From: Alloacidobacterium sp963823845
GTDB lineage: Bacteria > Acidobacteriota > Terriglobia > Terriglobales > Acidobacteriaceae
DNA length: 64,000 nt
Direction: 5' to 3'
NCBI GenBank assembly: GCA_963823845.1
Contig: CAWGND010000023.1
Location: 124,001-188,000, forward strand
Below the pieces are notes generated by a model, which ran no database searches, was not told the DNA's origin, and saw nothing but the letters and a program-made list of their open reading frames with translations. Shown here in pieces: positions 47,229 to 54,261 of the stretch (positions are counted from its first letter, which is position 1; each line of letters opens with the position of its first letter). The translations under genes were made by a program, and so were the position numbers.

Positions 47229-47645
47229 TTAAGAGCCCACGGCGGGTAAGAGCACGGAGTCGACAACAATATCCGATCGGGTGCTGTTGACGATGGCTTT
47301 CAGTTCGGCTTGCTCTTCGGTGGGAACCGCGAACTTATCCAGCGTTTGCTGAAAATCGTCCAGGAACGCCTCCCACTCCTTGCTCGTAATCTTCAGATCC
47401 CTGTGCGATTCCGCCATCGACTTGCCCGTATAGCTCTGGGGACCACCTGTGGCCCAACAGACCATCTCGGTCACAAGATACTTGAAACCTGCAGGCGGCA
47501 CGCGATGATGCGCTTCGTCCACCAAGGGGTTGGTATTTAGTCTGGGGTCGATCATGATCCGGTTAATGAAGTCGTCCACCACGGTGGCGATGCTATAAAC
47601 GCCGCCGAGTCGATCGTAGAGAGAGGGCTGTTCTGCTAAGGGCAT
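47229..47645 (-). CDS. Group 1 truncated hemoglobin (trHb-like)
   Basis: A 138-residue globin. The ATG at 47645 has AAGGAG seven bases upstream. The globin core runs SLYDRLGGVYSIATVVDDFINRIMIDPRL ... YLVTEMVCWATGGPQSYTGKSMAESHRDLKI; His in SHRDL is the proximal (F8) heme ligand. The B10 position, Tyr in most group 1 proteins (DFY), is Ile here (DFI), so ligand chemistry may differ. Such globins oxidise nitric oxide or bind oxygen. It lies in the segment between qcrB and ctaG and is divergent from the cytochrome b gene. Confidence 0.85.
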   Translation of the reverse strand: MPLAEQPSLYDRLGGVYSIATVVDDFINRIMIDPRLNTNPLVDEAHHRVPPAGFKYLVTEMVCWATGGPQSYTGKSMAESHRDLKITSKEWEAFLDDFQQTLDKFAVPTEEQAELKAIVNSTRSDIVVDSVLLPAVGS

Positions 47646-47922
47646 CCTGAATCTCCTTGTGGCTGAGTTAGGACGAGACCGGCCGGCCTTCGTGGAGAAA
47701 CAAACTCTGCCTGCTCCCGCCTGGTTGCTCACCAGGACAGGGGTTAGGCCTGATGTTACTCCAGTCTGCCGGAATCATAACGGCGGATATTGCCGCTCTG
47801 CAACACGGAGGCCTGGACCCCACGCAGGCACTGCGGAGAAGCCCCGTCCGAGTAGCCGATGATTCAAACCACGACAGAAGAGATTGAGATGATCTTGCAG
47901 CAATTAAAATGGAGAATGCCAA

Positions 47923-48756
47923 GTGGCTAAAGGCTTCGCCACACGCCTCATGGGGACGGCGCGGCGGCACGCACCATTGTGCTATCCTTCGCGTGTGTCA
48001 GCCGCTGGCTCGCTACCGAATCCGGAAGCTCGCCGCCATACCGCGGTCGTCCGTGTAACGCACTGGATCACGGTTATCGCCTTCTTTGCTTTGCTCCTCA
48101 GCGGCGTTGAGATCGTAATTTCTCACCCGCGTTTCTATTGGGGCGAAACCGGCAATGTGCGGACTTCTCCACTGTTCACGCTGCCGATTCCCTCATCGAG
48201 GGATACCGTTCCAACGGGCTACGGCTACGTCATGCCTGACCAGAATGGCTGGAGCCGGTCTCTCCACTTTCAGGCCGCATGGACTGCGGTGCTGACTGGC
48301 TTGGTCTACGCGATCTCAAGTCTTTGCACCGGCCACTTCCTTAGAGATTTGCTCCCAGTGCCGGCGGATAGAACGTGGCGCGCTTTCTGGGAAGTGATCG
48401 CGAAATATCTTCATCGCGCCCCGCCGAAGGAAGCGGAAGCACACTCCTATAACGTGGTTCAACGGATCGCCTATCTGAGTGTGATCTTCCTCTTGTTCCC
48501 GCTGGTGATCTGGACTGGTCTCGCCCTGTCTCCCGGCTTCGATTCTGCGGTGCCAGCCGCTGTCAACGCACTGGGCGGCCGGCAATCCGCGCGCACGCTG
48601 CATTTCTTCGTCTCCGGAGCCCTCCTGCTCTTCTTGGTGGTCCACGTCACCATGGTTGTTCTCGCAGGATTCAGGAGCCGCATGCGAGCCATGATTACGG
48701 GCCGTACGATCGTACCCCGGGAGCGTACACTGGATCGCATAGGGGAGCGCCCATGA
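47923..48756 (+). CDS. Cytochrome b561-like membrane subunit
   Basis: A 277-residue protein with four main membrane helices and His pairs placed for two b hemes (VRVTHWITVIAFFALLLSG; SLHFQAAWTAVLTGLVYAI; ARTLHFFVSGALLLFLVVHVTMVV). It belongs to the cytochrome b/b6 group related to thiosulfate reductase cytochrome b. GGAG precedes the GTG start. Its stop overlaps the ATG of the molybdoenzyme gene as ATGA, so the two are coupled and probably form one membrane oxidoreductase linked to the quinone pool. Confidence 0.87.
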   Translation: MAKGFATRLMGTARRHAPLCYPSRVSAAGSLPNPEARRHTAVVRVTHWITVIAFFALLLSGVEIVISHPRFYWGETGNVRTSPLFTLPIPSSRDTVPTGYGYVMPDQNGWSRSLHFQAAWTAVLTGLVYAISSLCTGHFLRDLLPVPADRTWRAFWEVIAKYLHRAPPKEAEAHSYNVVQRIAYLSVIFLLFPLVIWTGLALSPGFDSAVPAAVNALGGRQSARTLHFFVSGALLLFLVVHVTMVVLAGFRSRMRAMITGRTIVPRERTLDRIGERP

Positions 48757-49511
48757 GCCCTATTTCACGCCGCAAGCTCATCACCTCCGGCCTTGCGGCC
48801 ACCGCGGGTGTGGCGGGTTTGACCGCGGCCGCCCGCGTGGCGCAGCATTATGGACTCATCCCGCCCGATCATGGTGGTCTCTACGGTCCCGGCCAGACGC
48901 TGACCTACGCTGCCCAACGGCTTCTGACGGCGCACTCGTTGGCTCGCGAGTTCCCGCGCAGCATGATTTCAAAAGTGCCTTTCGCCAACGAAACCCCACC
49001 TCCTACCGATCTCTTCAAGCGTCATCAGGCGAGCGGATTCTCCGACTGGCGGCTTACGGTGGATGGCATGGTCGCCCGGCCGGCTTCGCTTTCGCTGCCT
49101 GACCTGAAGAGCTTGCCCTTCCGCAGCCAGATCACCGAGGTAGTGTGCGAGGAGGGCTGGTCTTATATCGCCGAGTGGATTGGAACGCCTCTGATTGAGG
49201 TCCTGAACGCGGTTGGCGCGTTGCCGCAGGCGCGGTATGTCGTCTACTTCACAACCGACAGCAACTGGTGGGAAAGCATCGATATGGCAGACGCCCTGCA
49301 TCCCCAGACATTTCTGACCTGGGGGATGAATGACGGCGATCTTCCCGTGTCGTTCGGCGGTCCGCTGCGCATGCGCGTGCCCCGCCAACTGGGCTACAAG
49401 AGCCTCAAGTACGTTACCCGTCTGACGGTCGCCGACACGCTCAAACACTTCGGCAAAGGTCTGGGCTCTGCCGAACCGGAAGTTGGATATGCGTGGTACG
49501 CCGGCATCTGA
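48753..49511 (+). CDS. Tat-exported molybdopterin oxidoreductase (sulfite oxidase/MsrP-like)
   Basis: A 252-residue protein. A Tat signal (SRRKLITSGLAATAGVAGL) sends it folded to the periplasm. The sulfite-oxidase-type molybdopterin domain has Cys in ITEVVCEEGWSYIAEWIGTPL as the molybdenum ligand, and GGPLRMRVPRQLGYKSLKYV near the C-terminus. With the coupled cytochrome b it resembles the MsrP-MsrQ idea (methionine sulfoxide reduction) but the membrane partner is of another family, so the substrate is open. Confidence 0.88.
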   Translation: MSPISRRKLITSGLAATAGVAGLTAAARVAQHYGLIPPDHGGLYGPGQTLTYAAQRLLTAHSLAREFPRSMISKVPFANETPPPTDLFKRHQASGFSDWRLTVDGMVARPASLSLPDLKSLPFRSQITEVVCEEGWSYIAEWIGTPLIEVLNAVGALPQARYVVYFTTDSNWWESIDMADALHPQTFLTWGMNDGDLPVSFGGPLRMRVPRQLGYKSLKYVTRLTVADTLKHFGKGLGSAEPEVGYAWYAGI

Positions 49512-50011
49512 GGCGTCTTCTTTCCATACCGAGAAATCTAAAACCCAGCGACATCCTCGCCGGATTTCCTTGTTCGCGATACAAACCGCGCCACAGATAA
49601 AGCACACCGCGCCGGATCTTATGGTAAGCGTCCGGAGAGCGCTGCCAGCTCAACCGGTCGATGCAACACTATCTAATCAGCTGATCCACAAATGCTTACC
49701 CTGAAGAATCGATCTGTTTGGCCGATGTGGCCAAACCTAGCTAGGGTAAGGTTCCGGCTGATCTAACCCTAGCTAGCGCTTTTAGCTTTCTTGTTTTCAA
49801 TGAATATGGGTCTGAGCTGAGTGTTGCGTCGACCCATTGAGACCACCCCGTTTTTCATGCACGACGGCCCGGCTAATTGGCCAAAGATCACTGGACGTGT
49901 CGCCGATTTTGTCACCAGTGCGTCTCGAATAGGCGTCGTTATTGGCGATGCACGATGCTGTCGACTGGCAGGTTTGCCCAGAATCTGCACAATTCCCCAA
50001 GAAACGTGATG
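49512..50011. other. Non-coding stretch at the right edge of the inserted segment
   Basis: About 500 bases between the molybdoenzyme stop and the second 28-bp repeat. It holds two nested inverted repeats (49717-49776). Short open frames at 49821-50009 (plus) and 49797-50039 (minus) lack ribosome sites. The minus frame begins with the duplicated first codons of ctaG and then runs into unrelated sequence. Confidence 0.45.
49717..49776. repeat. Pair of inverted repeats, possible hairpin structure
   Basis: TTTGGCC (49717-49723) and GGCCAAA (49729-49735) flank GATGT. One base on, CTAGCTAGGGT (49737-49747) pairs exactly with ACCCTAGCTAG (49766-49776) across an 18-base loop. A T-rich stretch follows. 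This could end the molybdoenzyme transcript or be a mobile-element remnant. Confidence 0.6.
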
Positions 50012-50039
50012 GCAGAACAGATTGAAATTCAGGCGACAT
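50012..50039 (-). repeat. 28-bp direct repeat, truncated ctaG start next to qcrB
   Basis: Identical to 47145-47172. On the minus strand it begins with the ATG that lies three bases after the qcrB stop codon and gives the first nine codons of ctaG, after which the sequence leaves ctaG. Confidence 0.9.
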
Positions 50040-50042
50040 CGG

Positions 50043-51518
50043 CTACTGCTGCGGCGTTGCAGCCTGCGCCTTCTGCTCCGCCTGCGTGGCATCAAAAGCC
50101 GGACGATGACCCGGAGGCTTCAGCGTTTCAAGGAAGCGCACCAGAGCCGTCACTTCCGGCGGACTCAGGTTCTTGCCGTAAGCCGGCATGTTGCCGCCGC
50201 CTTGAAGCACTTGCCGGATGAGCTGGTCTTCAGTCAGGCGCGTCGCCACATCATCGAGCGCCGGACCGCGCAGGCCGCCTGTTCCGCCGATGGAATGGCA
50301 GTTGCGGCACTGCTTGGCTTGGAAGACGACCGCGCCCTGCCGCACCAGCGGCGAAACATCGCGGATCATTTTCGGAGGAACGGGATCGCCGCTCCACGCA
50401 TTCATGATCGGGCTCCACGGAGTAAAGGTGCCGAGGTGCGTAAGGATACCGAACGAGACGGCCACCGTCACCAGCAGAAGGATGGCCACCGGACGCCGAT
50501 GCCAGCTCTTCTCGCCCTCGCCCGCCACCAGCGGCAGCGCGAGCAACGCGCAGATGCCTAGCACCGGAACGGTGAGTATAAAGGGAGTCTCCAGGCTCGG
50601 CGGCAGATAGGAGAGAACCGCATAAAGCCAGAGGAAGAAGAAGTCGGGCTTCGGAACCGTCTGAATAATCGTTGGGTCAGGCTGTCCGTTCGGCCCGTAA
50701 GGTCCGAAGACGAAGGCGCACACCGCGACCGCAGCCAGCACTGCTGCGGAAAAGAACATGTCCTTCCACAGCGCGTCGGGAACAAACGGGATGCCGTCCT
50801 TCTTGGCGAGCTCGTGATACTCCTGAAGGTAGGTGTCGCGGCGCACGATGCGCCCGGGCATCGGCCAGTCATTGATGCCGAGCTTGATGACCATCCAGAT
50901 ATGCAACGCGGTAAACAGAAGCAGCGTGCCGGGTATGACGAAGACATGCAAAGCAAAGAAGCGCGACAGCGTAGCGCCCGCAATGATCGGCCCGCCCAGC
51001 ATCAGGTTCACCAGCACACCGCCAAGCAGCGGCACGCGGCTCATAATCGAGGCGCCGATGCCCAGCCCCCAGTAAGCGTCCTGATCGAAGCGCAGCACCT
51101 GCCCGGTAAAGGCCATGCCGAGGGTCATCAGCAGCATGAAGACGCCCAGAATCCACGTCAGCTCGCGCGGGAATTTATACGCGCCAAAGGTAAACACCTG
51201 GCACATGTGAATCAGCACGACAGCGACCATGAAGTTCGATCCCCATCCATGCATGCCGCGCAGGAACCATCCCAGATAAAGGTGATTGTTCAGCTCCTCG
51301 AGACTCCTCCACGCCTCCGCGCCCGAAGGCACATAGACCAATGCCAGCAGAATGCCGGTGACAATCTGCAGCATCAGCAGCGTCGCGGCGGCGCTGCCAA
51401 AGACATACCACCAGCTCGCCGATTTCGTCGGAACCGGATGCAACGCGGCGTCCTTTACCGGACCTTCCAGCTGCAGCCGCATCTCGAACCAGTTGTAGAG
51501 CCGCTTTATCCGAGACAT
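50043..51518 (-). CDS. qcrB: Cytochrome b of the bc complex fused to cytochrome c
   Basis: A 491-residue protein. The N-terminal cytochrome b part (to about residue 220) has the heme ligands in LRGMHGWGSNFMVAVVLIHM and FFALHVFVIPGTLLLFTALHIW. A C-terminal cytochrome b/subunit IV part with the quinol-site region follows to about 370. Residues about 385-480 are a class I cytochrome c with CRNCH near 404 and Met in NMPAYGKNL. A Pro/Gln/Ala tail ends it. This b-c fusion joins quinol oxidation to a tethered cytochrome c. It overlaps qcrA by 13 bases. Confidence 0.93.
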   Translation of the reverse strand: MSRIKRLYNWFEMRLQLEGPVKDAALHPVPTKSASWWYVFGSAAATLLMLQIVTGILLALVYVPSGAEAWRSLEELNNHLYLGWFLRGMHGWGSNFMVAVVLIHMCQVFTFGAYKFPRELTWILGVFMLLMTLGMAFTGQVLRFDQDAYWGLGIGASIMSRVPLLGGVLVNLMLGGPIIAGATLSRFFALHVFVIPGTLLLFTALHIWMVIKLGINDWPMPGRIVRRDTYLQEYHELAKKDGIPFVPDALWKDMFFSAAVLAAVAVCAFVFGPYGPNGQPDPTIIQTVPKPDFFFLWLYAVLSYLPPSLETPFILTVPVLGICALLALPLVAGEGEKSWHRRPVAILLLVTVAVSFGILTHLGTFTPWSPIMNAWSGDPVPPKMIRDVSPLVRQGAVVFQAKQCRNCHSIGGTGGLRGPALDDVATRLTEDQLIRQVLQGGGNMPAYGKNLSPPEVTALVRFLETLKPPGHRPAFDATQAEQKAQAATPQQ

Positions 51519-52045
51519 GGAGATTTCCCCTTCCCGAGTCTTGCCTGGTCTGCAAGGGTTGGCATCTGGCCTGCATTGATGTGCAGCTCGCCGTTCACAA
51601 TCTTGTAGTCATACGGAAAGAGACCGCGCTCCGGAGGCCCCGAAGCTCGTTCGCCATCGGCGTAATACACGCCGCCATGGCAGGGACACATGAACAGCTC
51701 CGACTGCGGAAACCAACGTACGGGACAGCCGAGGTGCGCGCAGTTGATGGCAAAGACCTGAAACTTGTCTGCGCCCAGGCGCCGTACCCAGCATGGAGTA
51801 TTCGCTGTCTCGCCATCCTGCGGACGCTTGAAGGGATTTACGAAATCGGCCAGCCGCGTCTGCCCTACGGGAAACTGATCGAGCTTGCCGAGCGAAATCC
51901 ACTCGTAATACGTACCCTTCTTCTTGATAGGAGACAGCAGATATCCAATGACCGGCACTGCGATGGCCGCGCCAACGACCGCATTGAATGCAATGCCAAT
52001 CCCCATCAGCAGCCATCGCCGTGTTACAGGGTTCTCTTCACTCAT
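51506..52045 (-). CDS. qcrA: Rieske iron-sulfur protein
   Basis: A 179-residue protein. The start at 52045 (MSEENPVTRRWLLMGIG) leaves a Tat-like RR signal/anchor helix. The 2Fe-2S ligands are in CAHLGCPVRW and CPCHGGVYY. It takes the first electron from quinol and hands it on to the cytochrome c domain of its partner. Its stop overlaps the start of qcrB, and it follows the diheme cytochrome in the same operon. Confidence 0.92.
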   Translation of the reverse strand: MSEENPVTRRWLLMGIGIAFNAVVGAAIAVPVIGYLLSPIKKKGTYYEWISLGKLDQFPVGQTRLADFVNPFKRPQDGETANTPCWVRRLGADKFQVFAINCAHLGCPVRWFPQSELFMCPCHGGVYYADGERASGPPERGLFPYDYKIVNGELHINAGQMPTLADQARLGKGKSPCLG

Positions 52046-52067
52046 AGTCTCGTCCTCATCTGCTGAC

Positions 52068-52790
52068 TTACGGTTGCGACGGTTGCGATGGATAGGTTTG
52101 CCCCGGCGTTTTCTGCCGCTGGCTCGCGATCCAAGCGACAACATCCGTAACGTCCTGGTCGCTCATCGGAGTGCTGCCTTGCGCACCGCGCCAGTCCGGG
52201 TGCCCAATATCAGGCCGTCCGGCAATGATGATGGCGCGCAGCGACTGATCGGCAATCAGTGCCAGGTAGGAACCATCCGTTACCGAACCCAACTTCGCGT
52301 TCTTCTTCTGCGCCCCGGTTGTATGACAACTGGCGCAATGGGCAGTAAACACCTGTTGCCCATGCGCGACGTCACCCTGCTTGTTCGTCTGGTAAGGCGG
52401 AACGTCTAAACCTTTCAGCACATCGGGGTTATACCAGTGAGACCGAATACCGACAACGAGGGCATCGATCTGGGCATCCGTGAGCATGCCACCTGCGCTC
52501 TGAGAAAATGGGGGCATCAGCGTTCCCTGTACACCGTTGCCAATCGCCTCGGCCAGCGTGCCCTCGTCGACAATCGCCTGATACTCCGGGTTGCCAAGTG
52601 GCATGGCGGGACCGTGCTGGCCATCCGCGCCATGGCAGGCGGAGCAATTTTGCGCATAGAGATGCGAAAAGTCTGTCACCTGATCCGGGCGCAATGCTTC
52701 CGCGCCGGGGGAAGGCTTGCCCGAATGGCAGCCAGACAATGCAAGGCTGCAGAGAACGAGAATGCTGCCACAGAATCCGCGCGCGTTCAT
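52068..52790 (-). CDS. Diheme cytochrome c lipoprotein
   Basis: A 240-residue protein with a lipoprotein signal MNARGFCGSILVLCSLALSGC. Two cytochrome c domains follow, with CSACH near residue 55 and CASCH near 155. It probably carries electrons between the bc part and the caa3 oxidase on the outer face of the membrane. Its ATG overlaps the stop of the upstream gene (TGATG). Confidence 0.9.
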   Translation of the reverse strand: MNARGFCGSILVLCSLALSGCHSGKPSPGAEALRPDQVTDFSHLYAQNCSACHGADGQHGPAMPLGNPEYQAIVDEGTLAEAIGNGVQGTLMPPFSQSAGGMLTDAQIDALVVGIRSHWYNPDVLKGLDVPPYQTNKQGDVAHGQQVFTAHCASCHTTGAQKKNAKLGSVTDGSYLALIADQSLRAIIIAGRPDIGHPDWRGAQGSTPMSDQDVTDVVAWIASQRQKTPGQTYPSQPSQP

Positions 52791-53641
52791 CAGTGGCGAT
52801 CCTTCCCTTCCGGAGGCATCCCCGACGCTTCGATTCCCATACGCAGGACAAATGGCATCGATTGTCCGGTTTGTATCTTTCCCTGTCGCACTACCACGAG
52901 TCCGGCAACGATGCCGAATGCGACCTGCGATACGACAAACCATCCCCAATTGATATGCGAATCGAGCACAGGATTCACGACCCCAAGCGAGGAATGCAGG
53001 AGTCCCGTCCACAGCAGCGGGGCGACGATGCCACCCAGCAAAATCGGACGACGAGGTAGCATCGGCAGCATCGCTCCATAGAGGAGCCCAACCAGAACAC
53101 TCGTCGCCGCGTGAATGACTGTGGCGATAATGACCGCCGACAGGTGAAAACTTTCCATCTCTGCCATCGTGGGATTCGTCCAGCGACCCACGCCAGCGCC
53201 ACCCAACAGGTTCACCGGATACCAGATGCCATGGCCGCTCAGAATTCCATAAAGCATGGCCGGCAGGATCATCGCGATGCCGCCCGCGATGCCACCCTTG
53301 ATCCCGGATAGAACCGGATACGTTTCCACAGGCAGATGCGCGCGGTGTTCCGCGCTGACCGCAATGTGCTTCACATGCGTGCGCGCAGAGGCGATGACAA
53401 CCTCGTGCGCTTCCACCGGAATCTCTTCGTGCGCCTCGTGCGGCAGCACCTGCCGGAACCAGCCGACACAGCCGGCCACAAACAGCACTCCGCCAAGAAT
53501 GCTGATAGCGCCGTTGGTCACAATGCCGGCAATCATCAGCGCGAAGCCGCAGGCGAGCACGATGGGCCATGCGGTGGGCGCGGGCAAATGAATCGCTCCG
53601 CCGTGCTGACCTGAAGGATTGGAGTGTTCGTGCGCTTCCAT
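52790..53641 (-). CDS. Membrane protein of unknown function in the oxidase operon
   Basis: A 283-residue protein starting MEAHEHSNPSGQHGG at 53641, with an ATG that follows subunit III by 11 bases. Two helices near the N-terminus (TAWPIVLACGFALMIAG; AISILGGVLFVAGCVGWF) resemble a small oxidase subunit IV. After a His-rich loop come four or more helices with GGIAGGIAMILPAMLYG and LLYGAMLPMLP. I do not recognise this second part. Its place between the oxidase subunits and the bc genes suggests an accessory or assembly role. Confidence 0.75.
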   Translation of the reverse strand: MEAHEHSNPSGQHGGAIHLPAPTAWPIVLACGFALMIAGIVTNGAISILGGVLFVAGCVGWFRQVLPHEAHEEIPVEAHEVVIASARTHVKHIAVSAEHRAHLPVETYPVLSGIKGGIAGGIAMILPAMLYGILSGHGIWYPVNLLGGAGVGRWTNPTMAEMESFHLSAVIIATVIHAATSVLVGLLYGAMLPMLPRRPILLGGIVAPLLWTGLLHSSLGVVNPVLDSHINWGWFVVSQVAFGIVAGLVVVRQGKIQTGQSMPFVLRMGIEASGMPPEGKDRH

Positions 53642-53652
53642 GCGTGTCTCTC

Positions 53653-54249
53653 TCAACGACCGATGATGTAGACGACGGTGAAGACAACGATCCAGACGGC
53701 GTCGACAAAGTGCCAGTACAAAGCCAGAACCTGAATGCGCTCGGCATGCTCTTCTCTCACGTGACCGGTAATGGTAAACACGAGCACGATCAGCAGTGCA
53801 GTCAGGCCGAGGATGACGTGCGAGGCATGCAGCCCCACAAGCGAATAAAACGTAGTACCGAAGAGGTTCGTGCTGATCGTTAATCCGTCGTGATAAATCA
53901 GCTTGTACCACTCAACGCCGGTCCCGACAAGAAAGATGGCGCCGAGAACCCAGGTCAACGCCCACCACAGACCGAAGACCTTTACCTTGCCATGCTCGAT
54001 GGCGCGCTCGGCGAGCCAGATCGTCAAGCTGCTGGAGAGCAGGCAGACCGTATTGAAAAGCGGAACATCGAGCACCTGGCTTGGCGTGGGCCCGTAGAGG
54101 CTTTTGCCGATGTTGTAGACATAAGCCACCACAAAAATGGTGAAGATCGCCGACTCGGCAATAATGAGGCAGAACATCGCGACGCGGCCCTTCGAGGGCA
54201 GCACCCACGGCTGCTCCGCTTCTGCATGTGCCACTGCTACTGTACTCAT
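53653..54249 (-). CDS. ctaE: Cytochrome c oxidase subunit III
   Basis: A 198-residue protein with five membrane helices, the short bacterial form of subunit III. Typical regions are GRVAMFCLIIAESAIFTIFVVAY, FYSLVGLHASHVILGL and LALYWHFVDAVWIVVFTVVYIIG. It supports stability and proton uptake by subunit I. It follows the fused subunit II-I gene by 12 bases. Confidence 0.93.
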   Translation of the reverse strand: MSTVAVAHAEAEQPWVLPSKGRVAMFCLIIAESAIFTIFVVAYVYNIGKSLYGPTPSQVLDVPLFNTVCLLSSSLTIWLAERAIEHGKVKVFGLWWALTWVLGAIFLVGTGVEWYKLIYHDGLTISTNLFGTTFYSLVGLHASHVILGLTALLIVLVFTITGHVREEHAERIQVLALYWHFVDAVWIVVFTVVYIIGR

Positions 54250-54261
54250 CGCGTCAGAGCC

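Noticed and set aside
49821..50009. 62-codon frame on the plus strand
   Set aside because: No ribosome site or family match; more likely chance or remnant sequence at the edge of the inserted segment.
52792..53747. N-terminal extension of the diheme cytochrome frame upstream of 52790
   Set aside because: The lipoprotein signal starting at 52790 is the natural start; the longer frame only mirrors the overlapping membrane protein gene.
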